A stretch of 64,000 bases of DNA. Source: Ochotona curzoniae (taxonomy: Eukaryota > Chordata > Mammalia > Lagomorpha > Ochotonidae). Positions 47,091 to 60,310 of the stretch are shown here, one piece after another. The stretch's first letter is position 1. Each line of letters starts with the position of its first letter. The stretch spans positions 58,417,501 through 58,481,500 of the forward strand of contig NW_024466599.1 in assembly GCF_017591425.1 (NCBI RefSeq), read 5' to 3'. A model generated the notes under the pieces. That model was not told the origin of the DNA. It was given only the letters and a program-made list of their open reading frames with translations, and made no database searches. The translations under genes were made by a program, and so were the position numbers.

Positions 47091-47687
47091 ATTTGGTAAG
47101 CAGGGCACCGAGTTAAGGGAATTAAGTGACATTCAGCACTTTCTCCCGTGCTGCCACTTTGCAACAGGGGAAGTTGTGGATTTATCCAACTTCTCCCAAG
47201 TGAGGCCTCCAATGTGCTCAGAGACCCACTGAATCCTACAAGCACAACTGTGTTTGGCCAGAACATTCTATCCTGCACTGAGGGATTTCTAACTAGATAC
47301 ACAAAGTAGAATCTGTTCCAAGATACAAGCCCTGGTCCTTGTGATTCTCTCACAGAGTGATTCAAGCATGCTTCCAAGGAAAATATTGGGAATTCTTTGG
47401 GCAAAGGGAACTTCAGTCAAGCCATTAAAGCTATAGCTTTTGGGAAATTGGGAACCACCTCAGATTCTGGTTTAATTGTGCCTTTTGCCAGCTTGTTTTT
47501 TTTTATCATCCTTTTCTTTCCTCTTTCTCCGTTTTTAAAAACCCGATTCATACTTGTGAGCTACAACATCCACTCTCAAAGCACCAATATTGCACCATGT
47601 AAGGAAAAACTGATTCTTGTGTGGGTGAAAACAATGTTACTCATTTTAGGAGCAAATCACAGATGCATATACAGCTCATCATCAGAT

Positions 47688-47950
47688 GTGGCACAGCTAC
47701 AGGCTAGATGCAGTACTGCTTGGGAAGCCTCCATCCCATACTGAAGTATCAAGGACTGAGTCTCTGTTGGGTTTCCAATCCCGCTTCCTGCTAATGCACA
47801 CCCTGGGAAAAAGTATGTGATGGCTAAAGACCTTGGGTGCCTACCATTGACATGAAAGACCTGAGTGGGGTTCCTGGCTCCTGGTTTCATCTTGCCCAGC
47901 CTTGGCTATTGTGGGCATTTTAGAGAATGGAGGATCCCTCTCTTAGTGAG
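47688..47950 (+). mobile_element. Old CSINE
   Basis: TTCCTGCTAATGCACACCC, GTGGGGTTCCTGGCTCCTGG, CAGCCTTGGCTATTGTGGGC. Confidence 0.75.
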
Positions 47951-48023
47951 GGAGCGATTGGGGAGAAGGGAGAGGAAGCTGCAATGGTCTTTTTCAGAGG
48001 TAGGTCATGAACAAAAGGCTGAG

Positions 48024-48073
48024 GATTGACATGAAGAAGAAACAAGATAATGATTGACATGAAGAAGAAACAA
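48024..48073 (+). repeat. Short perfect tandem duplication (period 28)
   Basis: GATTGACATGAAGAAGAAAC (continuing AA) occurs at 48024 and again at 48052 with no mismatch over 22 bases. Confidence 0.95.
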
Positions 48074-48279
48074 CAGACCAGCAAAAAGATCATGACAGGT
48101 CATCTACTGGAGCTTACAGAAAGTAAAAAGGGCACACTGCTACTTTGATATTGAAAACTGGGATTCTGAGACAGTCACAGTTTCATCTGGGATGGTCTGA
48201 CCAGTCCTTCCAGCATTCACCACACCCCAGAGTTCTGTTCTTGGAGGCTCCATGATGCAATAAAGAACCACTGGGAGTG

Positions 48280-48470
48280 GAATTAACAGACATAGCCCTG
48301 GTCCTGCCTCTGCTTAGTTAAATCACCACCTTTGTGGACCTCAATTCCCTTATCTATAAAACCCAGGAAGTAATCCCCGCTCAGCCAGTTTGACAAGGAT
48401 CTGGTAAGGATTAAGTGAGATAATGGGAGTGACATCACTTCAAAGGCTAGAAGGTTCCATGCAAAGATTT
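48280..48470 (+). mobile_element. MIR element
   Basis: GACCTCAATTCCCTTATCTA and GGATTAAGTGAGATAATGGG are MIR core and 3' motifs. Confidence 0.75.
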
Positions 48471-48850
48471 AAGGCAGTTGAAGGAGGGGAGTTGGTGACA
48501 CAAGCTGTGCGGTTAGCTGCCCACACAGTGTGACTTCTAAGGACCACGTGCTTCAAACTCTCCCCCACAGGAACTGAAATTCCCGCTGTTAGTCATTGTT
48601 CTCAGTAAGGTCCCTTATGAATCTTTCATGGAGCGCAGATGTGATAGGAAGGCACCTAGGAGGTGCGTTCCTTGACAAGAAGGCTCTCCTTTTTCTTGAC
48701 TTTTACAATGGAACACAGAGACTGACCTAACTAGGCCAAATGGCCTTGAGCACATCATTACTTCAGTTCCATGGCCCTCAGTGCCCGCCCTTCCCCAAGG
48801 AGCACACCAGTGCTGCCCTGCAGGTGTTTTGTTTGTTTGTTTGGTAGGTT

Positions 48851-49182
48851 AGTCACTTTTTAAAGATTTGTTTCTTTTTATTGGAAAGGCAGATTTTCAG
48901 AGAGACAGAGAAAAAGATCTTTCTATCCACTGGTTTACTCCCCATGTGGCCGCAATGGCCAGAGCTGAGCTAATCTGAAACCAGGAGCCAGGAACCTCTT
49001 CCATGTCTCCCACTTGGGTGCAGAGTCCCAAGGCTTTGGGTCATCCTCAACTGCTTTCCCAGGCCACAAGTAGGGAGCTAGATGGGAAATGGAGCAGCTA
49101 GGATACAAACTGGTACCTTTATGGGATCCCCATGCCTGGAAGGTGAGGATTTAGCCACTAAGCCATTATGCTGGGCCCTGCC
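48851..49182 (-). mobile_element. CSINE, minus strand
   Basis: TTTTTAAAGATTTGTTTC start, AACCAGGAGCCAGGAACC, TGCTTTCCCAGGCCACAAG, GCTGGGCCCTG end. The nonamer TGGTAGGTT flanks it (48842 and 49183), a likely target-site duplication. Confidence 0.92.
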
Positions 49183-50831
49183 TGGTAGGTTTTTAAGGAG
49201 ATTCCAAGACCTCATGTGCCTGAGTCTGCACCAATACTAGGTAATAGCAAATTCTAAATGAATATTAGTGCCACACCCCTTCTATAACCATATATTGATA
49301 AAGAGAGAATCAGGGGAAATCATGGGCAGCATGAAGAATAAATGGTTTTGAGAAGCAGAAACTAAGAAGTGGCTCTAAGAGGTTAATTGTAAAGAGCACA
49401 ATCAATCAGATATATACAAATTATCCAGTAAGGGGAGAGCAGGGTAGAGATTAACAGAGGAAATGGTAGCATAGAATAATTACACAGTACAAGGAAGGAG
49501 AGACAGCAAGCACCTCTCTGTTGGAGTCAAATGGAATCTTTGAAGACAGAGGCGACAGAGATCCTCCAAAACCTGTACAGCAAATGCTCTGAGACTTGCC
49601 TTGGGGACTATTTTCTTTTGTCTAATGCATTCATTCCTCCAGTTCTGTTCACAGATTCAGTCCCCAGCCTTCTTTTTCTGGACATACTTTTCAGCAGCCT
49701 ATATCTCCTAGATATCCTAAGAGCTTAAATGGAAACTTCTGGAAGAAGGGAGTAAAAGTCCACTGCAGTTCAATTATAATTGCTTATAGTCTCAGATAAA
49801 TGCCATTCAAAGTGTATGCAATGCTTCGCCTAGCCCTCTTGCCTAGGCAACCTCTGCGGTCCCAGATTTGTCAGCCAATGGAACAGCATGCTGAGAACCT
49901 TCAGCCAAGTAACCCTTAACAGCAGCAACAGTCAGCTATAAATTCAGCAGCAAGCAGCCTTTGGGTCTCTTCCGCTTTATCTTGGGCCACCAACCCTAAA
50001 GAACTGGAAAGAATGTGGTTGTAAAGAAGGGGAAAGGACCTGCTTTTGTTTTAAAGTGCTACCAGCCTCAGCTTTTCAGGGAGGAAAAAGAAAAGCAAGA
50101 CAGAATGGAGCACACAGCTGGTGCTCTGCCAGCCTTCCTCCCCTCCCTTCCTGGTCCAAGCACTCCACCGTCTGTGCAGACTGCATAACAGCAATTTCTG
50201 GAAACAGGCTGGAGAATCCAGGCCAGGCCATAGGCTGTGCATCCCTGGTATCTGTGTGGTGGGGTCTTAGGGATTTTATTTTTTCACCTTAATTCTTTTA
50301 ACAGCTGCCAGCTCTTTGAAGCACATCTGTTATCAACAGCTTCTGTTTGTAAAATGAGGCTGAAGGTATCCTCTCCAGAGAAATTCCTGAATCTTCTTTG
50401 TAGTTCAATACTTTCACTAACAGTTTGGCTCACAAGGTACAACTCTGGTAAATATTAAGCAATATTAATAAAAATGAGATAAAACACCAAGGGATCTTTT
50501 TTTTTTCCTCCAAATTCTGCTATGCTCACTACTGAAGTTTATCTTGACAGAAAATTTACTTCTCTGATCCACATCATTTCCCAAAGCAATTTTCCAACAG
50601 CAAATACAAATTTGTGGTGATTGCTAAGAAGTTTTCAGTCTCTCTGCTAAGGAGGCCAGAAGGTTTCAACTTTCAACAGTTTGTCTCACCTTCAAGAAGA
50701 CGCCCCTCCCTGGAAACACCTTCCCTTGGGTGCTCTGACCTCTAGCTAGTGGCAACATCCTGGAAATGAGCTTCTGTTAGCATCAACATGGTTGTCTTGG
50801 GGAAATGGTTTCCGCATCTAAATCAAATCTG

Positions 50832-51151
50832 GAGGGGTCTGTGCTGTGGCTGGTGAGTTAAGTTGCTGTCTGCATAGCAAGCATCCCAGATGGGTGCTAA
50901 TTTGGTTCCCAGCTACTCCATTTCCAATCCAATTCATTGCCAGTGCACTTGGCAGAGGAGGAGGAAATTGTTCAACTACTTGGGCTCCTGCATTCACATA
51001 GGATAACCAGAAGAAGCTTCTGGCTCTTGCCTGTGTCCTGACCAGGGTACGCCATTGTACACATCTGGGAAGGAAACTAGTGGCTGGAAGATTGTCTCTT
51101 CGAAGCTCTCTCGATCTCTGTAACTCTGCCTTTCAAATAAAAATCTTAAAG
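50832..51151 (+). mobile_element. CSINE, older copy
   Basis: GCTGTGGCTGGTGAGTTAAG head, GCATCCCAGATGGGTGC, and tail CTTTCAAATAAAAATC. Confidence 0.85.
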
Positions 51152-51862
51152 AAATCGACTCTTAAGCAAGTAATTAAGTCATTCACTAAGGAAACAATTG
51201 CTTAAGTCCATCTATCTGTTCTTGGATGGAATAAAGCATTGAGTAAATGTAAGGCCTGTACATTGGGCTGACCTTTGCGCTGCTTAACACAGATCATATT
51301 TATACATATCAGAGGTTGAGTTAAGCACATATCATGAGATGAAATTCGTGCTCATTTCTTTACTGTGTTTGCCTTGCCATCAGCCTTTGTGGCTCTAGTG
51401 AAGGCAGAAATTACTGGACTTTATAATAAAATAGACCTGGATAGGATTTCATGCTTCACCACGAGGGGCAACTCAGAGTCTCTCTCAGTCTAGTAGAAAT
51501 TTCTACCCTGGAGACAATAGGAAGGTTAATATTATTTAATTTTTTAAAAAATGCCAGGTGTATATTACACTTCTAGCAATTGTCATTAGTATCCATGCCC
51601 ACACCTTTCAATACCAAACATGTTTATAACCAGTATTGTGTGTTATGGCTAATCACCACAAAGATCCCCTATAATGCTGTGTACAAGGAGAGTAGAATTC
51701 ACTCTATGCACCTCAAAAAGGAAATGCCATTAAATAACATGTGCATGAGCACTACAAAGATTGTGAAGTTTACTTTCTGGTGTATCCAAACAACACAATA
51801 GTTGAAATCATTCCAATCAGTCTCCCTTCCCATGCCTATGCCTTCTCTGTCTTTTCCTTTCT

Positions 51863-52106
51863 TTTAAAAGACATAACTATTTATTTGAAAGGCAGATTCA
51901 CAGAAGCCAGGAGCCAAGAGATTGATCAGGGTCTCCCACATGTTTACATGAGCCCAAGCAGTTAGATCATCTTCTGCTTGCTTTCTAGGTGCATTAGTAG
52001 GGAACCAGATCAGAAATGAAACAACTTGGATTTGAACTGGAAACCATATATAATCCCAGCACTACAAGCATCGGGCTAACCCACCACATCACAGTGCCAG
52101 TCCCAC
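51863..52106 (-). mobile_element. CSINE, minus strand, internally deleted
   Basis: ACTATTTATTTGAAAGGCAG, GAAGCCAGGAGCCAAGAG, GGTGCATTAGTAGGGAACC, and CACAGTGCCAGTCCC end. Confidence 0.8.
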
Positions 52107-52128
52107 ATTTCTGTTCTACTTGTTCAAA

Positions 52129-52455
52129 CAAATTTTTAAAGAATTATTTATGTTTATCAGAAAGTCAGATATATACAGAGGAGGGGAGACAGAGAAGAAG
52201 ATCTTCCATCCAATGATTCACTCCCCAAATGTTTGCAACAGCTAACGCTGAGCTGATCCCAAGCCAGGAGCTCAGAGCCACTACAGGGTCTCCCACGCAG
52301 GTGCAGGGTCTCAAGGCTTTGGGCCAACTGCTTTCCCAGACCACAAGCAGGGAGCTGGATGGGATGTGGGGCTGCTGGGATTAGAACTGGTGCCCATATG
52401 GGACCCTGGCGTGTGCAAGGCAAGGACTTTAGCCACTAGGCTACTGTGCCAGGCC
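52129..52455 (-). mobile_element. CSINE, minus strand, with target-site duplication
   Basis: TTTTTAAAGAATTATTTATG start, AGGCTTTGGGCC, GACCACAAGCAGGGAGCTGG, GTGCCAGGCCC end. CTACTTGTTCAAA (52116-52128) and CTACTCGCTCAAA (52456-52468) flank it. Confidence 0.95.
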
Positions 52456-52469
52456 CTACTCGCTCAAAT

Positions 52470-55394
52470 TTTGATGACACATCATCCAGCTCAGCTTCTG
52501 GAATTATCTCTGAGGCCACCTTTCCTGATGCATTCAGCTTGCTAGGTATGGTCTTTTCTTCTACTACTAGTGGGTGTAAGAATAGTCATTGTGCTTAGCA
52601 GCCACATTTGCCAGGTTACACTGCCCCTGGCCATCTCTCTTCATTGATTATATTATTAGCTCACTTGTGTTTAGAGGATTAATCATTTGTATCAATTCAA
52701 TGCAGTTAGTTTCTAAGTATCTTACAGGAAGCAAACAACAAGCCATGGTCTTGTTCTATAAGGAGTTATAGTGAAATCTCTGTTCACACAGCAGAGTGCT
52801 TAAAAGTTCACAGAAAATGGAATTAAAAGAGAAAGTTATTTTGGTATAAAATTGTTTTTGAAATCCATCCACAGGACTTTTTATGATGACAAACACATAA
52901 ATACCATAACACAGGTATAACAAAGTCCTCTAAGACATTGAGAGGCCTTTCTCAATTCATAGAGTAAGTGCGAAGCTAAAGAAAGTTTGATTAAGAAAAT
53001 ATAATATGTCCTGGGTTTCTGTAAGTGTATGCGATTTGACAGGTAAAAAGGAAGCACAAAGCTTCTCAGAAACTCATCTGTGCACAATAGCATGGAGGAG
53101 GCAAGGGAGAGGGTAGCATCAGTTAAGGGTACTTGAAAGGGCTCAACAGCATGAGATGAATTGACTTTTTTCTAAATAGACACTGAACTATCAGGGCAAT
53201 CTAAATCTAACTGTATCAATAATTTTAATATTACTAGGACACCAGAGTTGAACTTGTCAGTTATATTCCTGTTCCAGAATAAACTATTTTGCAGAAGGAA
53301 ATGCACCTCCCATGTCCAGTCACACTGAGTCCTACAATGGGCGGCACAAGAAGAAGCTAGGGAACAGAGCCGAAAATAGTTTGGTCTTTGGTAATTCTAC
53401 TGTACTTCAGAGTCTAAACAGGAGTGTTCAGCTCCAGAACCATTGCTGTATGAAGTCATTAGAGCAAAACAAGCACCAATACCTGTTACTTCAGACATTG
53501 GGAGGTCAGTGGTTTTCATTATTTGCAGTCACACACACCTTAACCAATATAAAAAAAAAATCCTAAATGAAGAGGGGTAGCAATAGAGTAATTTGGAATG
53601 CTAAAAGCATGATCCAACATCTCATGCATCAAGAAAAATCTTTCCAGGGACAGGGTTGAGAACTTTGAGGGATCCTCAGAGATAACAAAATAAAGGAAAT
53701 GGAAACCCAGGGATGACAAAGGGATGGTGTTGATGAGTTTTAAAGGGAAAGACTGTGTAATTGGGAGAAAATGCGCTGAAGAAGGAAGGAAGAGTAACGA
53801 AGAGGACACTGGCTAGGATCACTTTATAGCGGAACAGCAAGTTTTTGCTCTCAGCCATTGGGGAGGAAAGATTGGAGGCAGTGTTCTGCAGTGTTAAGCA
53901 CCGACTACCATTCCAACACCTTTGCAATTGTCAAACTTGTTTGATAACTTTTCATTTTGGAACTGGGTAGCCTGATGATGTTGGGAAGAGAATGACATTT
54001 AGCAGTACTGTACCATCCACACTTATTCCTTAACTAGCCAAAAAGCAAGCTTGGATTTCTAGTCCATTGTTAATCATCATCCTCATCTTTAAAACAAAAA
54101 ATAGAAACCAATATTATTAAGACATTAAAATAATCAAAGAAAAACTTGAATGATTCTCCTGAATTTATAATATCCCTCACTGTAACTGCTGCTCAAGCAG
54201 GATGATATAATCCCTCCAACTTGTATTGCCATCAATGGGACTATTTCACTCAAATCAATTGTGCCACTCAATAATCACTAGCAGCAAGTTACTTTAATTT
54301 CTTTTTCCCCCTCTTCTCTCTAACCCTTTCATTCTTACCTCTTCCTTTCTTTACCTTCCCATTTCCTCTCTCCTTTTTAATTCTTCCTAACAATACACAC
54401 ACCACATAGCTGGAAAAGTGTCTTTCACCCTGCATGGCTAGCTATCACTCATCAGCTGAGTAAGATACTCCCTCCAGCTGTCCATGGCAGCAATGAGGGA
54501 AAACAGGATTTGCATATAACCTGCCATTACTTTTTGTAACTCATGGGGCATCTTTCCATTGCAACAATACCATAAATGCAGATACCTGCTTAAGACCACC
54601 ACATAACACACATAGAAAACTTGCATATTTACAAGTCCTATCTCTGGATTGCACTTGTGGGGCTATTCCCTTCATACGTAGGTCTCACATACAAGATCTG
54701 TCATGTTACTTGTCCTTTAAGTTTAGCCATCAAAGGCCACTAACACATACTCATTCAAAAATAACTTAAGATCATTTAACATCCTAATCGAGACTAAAGG
54801 CCATACTATCAAGCACTTCCCTGTATAGAGCTCACTTCTGTATTTCAAACTAAGCCCATTTGCAAAAACCTCCTTTTCTTCACTTTCACATTTGCAAAGA
54901 CTGGCAAGCAGATTTGAGTTGATTCTCATCGAGCCAGAAGCTGTCCTTTATATGTGTGCCAATGACTTCACCTCCAGAGGTGAATCACTTCTGCATTCCA
55001 CAGGCTGGACAGACCTAGTCTTTGAATTTCTGATGAGCTCATAACTCTGGCCTTCACAATGCCCAGATCCTGTGCGAGCACCCAGGGACATTTCTGAATA
55101 TAATTCATGTATAATTAAACTCTGGTCACCCTGGGGATCTCAAATCCCTTTGGATCAATGGAACCAAGAGGAGGCATTTCAGCTAACAGCCAATAGCATT
55201 TTATGCTTCTCTTGAGAAAGCAGAAAGAAATGATGATGTTTCCCTGAAGCATTTCTGAAAGAAACCTTTCAAGGGGGAAAAAAAATCAACTCACCAAAGG
55301 AAATAAACAATACTTTGTGTTCCTGCCATGCCTTTCAGAGATATCTTAGAGTCTTCTGCAAATCAAAATTTGCTGTTTTGAGAAGTGAAAAATA
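52470..55394. other. Intronic sequence, mostly unrecognised
   Basis: The segment 52795-52860 is a diverged copy of the inverted-repeat end seen at 28900. Nothing else was recognised. Confidence 0.5.
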
Positions 55395-55730
55395 GAGCCC
55401 AGCTCAGTTGGCTAAGTGGCCAAAATCCTTGCCTGGTATTCACCGGGATCCCAAATGGGCACTTGTCCTAATTCCAGATGCTCTACCTGCCATTCAGCTC
55501 CCTGCTTGTGGCCTGTGAAAGCAGTGGAGGCTGGCCCAAAGACTTGGGACTCTGCACCCACACAGGAGACCTGGAAGAAGCTCCTGGCTCCTGGCTTCAG
55601 ATCAGCTCAGCTCTGGCCATTGCAGCCACTTGGGGAGTGAACCAGCAGTGGAAGATCTTTCCCTCTGTATCTCCTTCTCTGAAATCTGATCTGCTTTTCT
55701 GATAAAAAATAATTTAAAAAAAATGAAAAA
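55395..55730 (+). mobile_element. CSINE, near full length
   Basis: GAGCCCAGCTCAGTTGGCTA head, CAGCTCCCTGCTTGTGGCC, GAAGCTCCTGGCTCCTGGC, CACTTGGGGAGTGAACC, A/T-rich tail. Confidence 0.92.
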
Positions 55731-56454
55731 GGAGGAAGGTCAGCACAAGATTACATAAAGGCCCAAGGCCACATACCCTATCCTGAGTGAGCTAAGGGCC
55801 GATGGACTAAAACATCTGATCTCAAAGAGTCATTCCATTAAGAACTCAATCCTAGAGTAGGAGTCTATGTTTTTGCTGCCTCACCCAAGATTCCAGAACT
55901 TATATTTATCCGTCTGGCCCTTTATGTGTTGATCACTCACGACAAGGTAGCAGGTGGAAAAGTGAACAGATGGCAGAGGTTGGCAAAGCTGCAAACTGGA
56001 GGCAGAGGTTGAGGTCCCTCCTCGGTGCTGGCTCTAACACAGCTGCAGATTTATGAGCACTGAGAACCTTCTGGTAGTTCTCAGATCATGTAACATGGGA
56101 TGCTGTTAGTAACAAGAATTCATATCTTGTTTTGCATTTTGCAGTTACATAGTGATATAACCAGTACACAGGTTCCCATCTGATCAACTCATTAAGGGCT
56201 AAATGAAGGAAAGGAAGAAAAGTATTGAAATCACACAAGGAAGCAGGCTATTACTTTGGCGTACATAAAAACTGTTGTCATTTACTCATGACAGCATAGC
56301 TATGTAGCTATTGTTGAACTAATGGGAAAATTTGAACTCACAGAGGACAATTACACAAGTTATTTCTTAGTTAATGATGTTTTTACTACTTTAAATATAG
56401 TAAATCTGAGGTATTGATAACAAACTGATAAAAAAAATAAGCATGATAAAAAAA

Positions 56455-56850
56455 ACTATGCATAAGACTGGTGCAGCCACTGTAGAAGTTAGTATGGAGA
56501 ATACCTAGGCAACTGAAAATTCCCCTCCTATATGACCCAGCAATTGTACTCCTGGGAATGTATCCAAAGGAGCTGATACATGAGAAAGCAACATGCACCC
56601 CTATATTCATGGCAGCAGGATCAACAGTTGCAAAAACTTGGAAACAACCTAGATGCCCATCCACAGAGGACTGAAAAAAGAAACTGTGGATTCATGTACT
56701 CTATGGAGTTCTACTCAGCTATTAAAAAGAATGAAATACAATTGTTTACAGCCAATGGGCCAAATTGGAGACCATTATGCTAATGGAAATGAGCCAATCC
56801 CAAAAGGTCAGATACCACATGTTTGCTCTAATTTAAGATAACTCCCACCA
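56455..56850 (+). mobile_element. L1 ORF2 3'-end fragment (old mammalian L1)
   Basis: TAGTATGGAGAATACCTAGG, ATGACCCAGCAATTG, CTCCTGGGAATGTATCCAAA, and a frame containing MEFYSAIKKNE, the ORF2p C-terminal signature. Stop codons and frame breaks show it is dead. Confidence 0.85.
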
Positions 56851-57214
56851 ACAATCTCAATGCTGGTATGACTAGGGGTTATTTCGCTCACCTTTTGGAA
56901 CAGCTCTTGCTTGCTTCAATATGCAGTTTTGTAGAGTCAAATCTAATTGCTTTTGTGGTGAATCTTTCCTTTTTGCACTTCCCAGTTAACTGTTTCTCTC
57001 CCAATAAGGTCTTGTGATTCATTAATTGATCATCCATAAGAGATGGATTGCTTGCAAACACTGGAGATTGCAAATGTCCATTTCAACACTGTTTTGCTAC
57101 ATATCATAAATAATGAAATTCTAGTTATTAATTGTAATTCCTCCAGTGCCACAAGAGTTACACATTGGCATCTAGTCCTGCAATGTTTTTGATTACTATT
57201 TTCAAAACAAAACA

Positions 57215-57247
57215 ATCAGGCGCGTTCAGGGTGGTATGGCCGTAGAC
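57215..57247 (-). pseudogene. 5S rRNA 5'-end fragment
   Basis: The minus strand reads GTCTACGGCCATACC...GCGCCTGAT and matches the first 33 bases of 5S rRNA with one difference, then ends. The internal control region is absent, so it cannot be a working gene. No clear target-site duplication was found. Confidence 0.85.
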
Positions 57248-57678
57248 AGGTTTGATATATTCTAATTCCACTTTCCGTACATCTTGAAAAGTATTCTTGT
57301 ATCTCCATATCCATTAAAGGGTTCATCAAAACAACCAGCTAGAAGCTAAACAGTAAGGACAAAAGACAGGTACATTTTCAAAATGAAACAACAACCATTA
57401 TTGGCATGATCTTATGTAACTCTATCACAATCAGAAGAAGTTTTCAAAATTAGGACTTTAATGCTGTCATTGAGAAGAAAAATCTGAATGATTTGTCTAT
57501 GGCCACTGTGAGGAACAGTAAAAGCGTGTGAGCAGGCAGCATATGCAGGCTAGAATTTAGCCTGCGGAGCAGAGAGCTGTTGACACATATTGATTTGCAG
57601 CATGAGAAGATACATGAAAGAAACACCATCCTGCAAGAAAAGTCGTTTCTCTGATTTCCATCACATCACAGGACATGG

Positions 57679-57800
57679 GGTGCTCGCGAGTCGGGCAGTC
57701 CTGAGTTGTAGTCCCTGCTCTGTCTTTCTTGCCCAGTCATCGGACTACCTGGACACTTGCTTCAGTGAATTCTTTTCTAGGCTGATAGTCCAAATTGCTT
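57679..57800 (+). mobile_element. MIR fragment
   Basis: GAGTCGGGCAGTCCTGAGTT and GTCCCTGCTCTGTC match the MIR 5' core. Confidence 0.65.
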
Positions 57801-57816
57801 TTTAATTGTCCACTTC

Positions 57817-57856
57817 CTCTCACATACACACACAAGCACACATACAAACACACGTT
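57817..57856 (+). repeat. (CA)n-rich microsatellite
   Basis: CACATACACACACAAGCACA and similar. Confidence 0.85.
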
Positions 57857-60084
57857 TACACTAGATTACAGAGTCACTGATGTGCAGGGAGACAAACACA
57901 AATTCATTCTCCAACAGTGACTCCATCCTTCTCTGTAACTTTCGAAAATTTCAGTCTGGAGTATGCGATAAGGCTAACTGACACTCCCAGCTGTACCACA
58001 CTAATTCTTTCTTTAGCCAATTGGATTTTGGCTCATGGGATAGGGGTAAACTAGACAGAACTAAACACTCAGGAAAGCGTACATACAGTAGAACATACAC
58101 TTTTGTGTTCCTTGGAATGCTAGGAACCCCACTACGTATACTAGCCAGAATCATTGATCGTAGCCAGCCAGCCACCAGACTTGATAGACGAGCCCTTCAC
58201 ATTGCGAACTCAGGACGGCACAAACCCAAGAGCATTAGAGCTGCCAAGCAGAGCTCAGCACAAGGTGCCAGCACAGAAAATCATGATCAGATATCAAATT
58301 TGAGGATTTTGAAACTTCATTATTTTTTCAAGCAAAACTGACACACAATAGCTTAATGATACACCATATAAACTATTTATTGCTTTTAGGTGCTACTTGA
58401 AGTATTTCAGCAACAATATTTAATGTGATTTTTACTGTATCTCATGAAGGAGTTATAAATAGTTTCACTGTATAGATAAGAGAATTAGAATCCAAAAAGA
58501 TTGATCATATACTTACCTAGTCAATGACAGGTGTCAACTCCAATTTCTTTTATCCAAAAAAAAGAGACTAATCTAACCATTTTCCAAAAGACAGCTTAAG
58601 TGATTAGGAAACTCATACTCACATGTCTGAAGAACAGGATCGAGAACTGTGCTGTATTAGTATGTTGGAAACAAATGCTCAGAGGCCACAGAGTCATTTC
58701 CGCTCTTGCCCATGACTTCAGGAGCTCAGAAGGGAGATTTGCAAAGTTAGCAGAAGGATGACTCTGACATATGACTGTCTATTAACTAAGTTTCCTTCTG
58801 ATGCTCCCAAAGTCAAAAGTACTCACTTTCTTTCTCCATCTTATGTCTTAGTAATAGATCTAATCACATTTTTCAAATCCCTGCCTATTGGGACAGTTGG
58901 TTAGGATATGATGACACATGTAGAGGCAACCTGGAGCACAGACATGTATGCTACACAACCTTAATAAGCACAGAAGAGAAATCTAACCATTGCGATCAAA
59001 GAAACCATGGCACCAGAGCCCTTTGAGAAACGAGGGGCTCAAATGAACAATGAAATCTGGAATTAAAAGTCTAATTTACCCTGCTGGCCTGATTTGAATA
59101 CTCTTCAGTCAGAACCTGCCCTGCAATAAATTCCACATACCAGCTTTAAAACTATTCCTAGAATCCAGATTGGGTCATATTCTGCTCCCTTCTGACCAGT
59201 AAGAGAGCTTTTCTCCTCTCAGAAGACTGAAATCATTGATTGTGCTTGGCACGAGAGGTTGTGTAGTTATGCATTCATTAAACAATTTGAAAAATAGGAG
59301 GGAAGAACCATATAGCAAAAGTAATGGTAAAAGTATAATAGGTCTACTCAAGGGAAAACGAGTTCCACATAAGCAGAAATATCCATGCAAGAAAAATTAA
59401 ACCACATATGCATACCACAAACTTATTTCTGTCTCACTTTTTCCTTCTGTTCTTCTCACCAAAAAGCTGCCTTTTTTCCTAGGATCCAGTTTTCACACAT
59501 GCTTCCAGGTCTACATGAATTTCAAGTTTTGTAATCAAGTCTTTCTAACTCCACTTAACTCTTCTTCTGAGTTTATCCTAACATTGTCAATTTCCTGTAC
59601 CTATAAATAAAACATAATTTCAATCTGCATTATAATGTGAGGTAGCAGCTAATTAATTTTGGAATCACAGAGGTCTGGTTTTTGTTTTTGCTTACTTTCC
59701 TGAGCTATATCATGAAGCTATTGGGAGATACAATGAGAAAACACAACTAAAGACTTGGCATGGATAATCCCTAGTGTCATCACGTTTCCCATGTTGATCT
59801 TGTGTCATGAAACAGACCTTGGATAAAAATCATGACTCACAGTTCCCTGAACCGGATCTCTTTAAAGGCTGAGAATATAAAGACTCGGAAAATAGCTTTT
59901 GAATGGATAAACCACTGCAAAAGCCAAACGAAACACATGAGACAATTATGTGTATAATGAAATAATCTATCTGTCTCTGTCCCTTCTTTGTAGCGGAGAG
60001 CTTTAAGAACTCTGGAGGGACAATGTATGTCACTGCACCAACCTGTCCACTTGGTTCACTTGGATCTCATGTCAGACTTCCTGA
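57857..60084. other. Intronic sequence, nothing recognised
   Basis: No gene-like frame and no nameable repeat. Confidence 0.5.
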
Positions 60085-60310
60085 TTTAAGTCACTTCACT
60101 GTCCATCCCACTTCCTGCTAATGTACATTCTGAAAGGCAGCAAGTAATGGCTCAAGTGCTTGGATCCCTTTCACTCAGTTTCAGACTGAGTTTCAGCTCT
60201 TGGTGTCTGACTGTTTCTGCCCAGGCTATTGTTAGCCATTCAGAGTGAACCAGTGGAGTAAGTTTTCCTTCTGTCTTTCACACCATTTCTCTGCCTTTGA
60301 AATAACATGA
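60085..60310 (+). mobile_element. Old CSINE, 5'-truncated
   Basis: CACTTCCTGCTAATGTACATTC, GGCTCAAGTGCTTGGATCCC, GCCCAGGCTATTGTTAGCC and TCTCTGCCTTTGAAATAAC. Confidence 0.7.
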
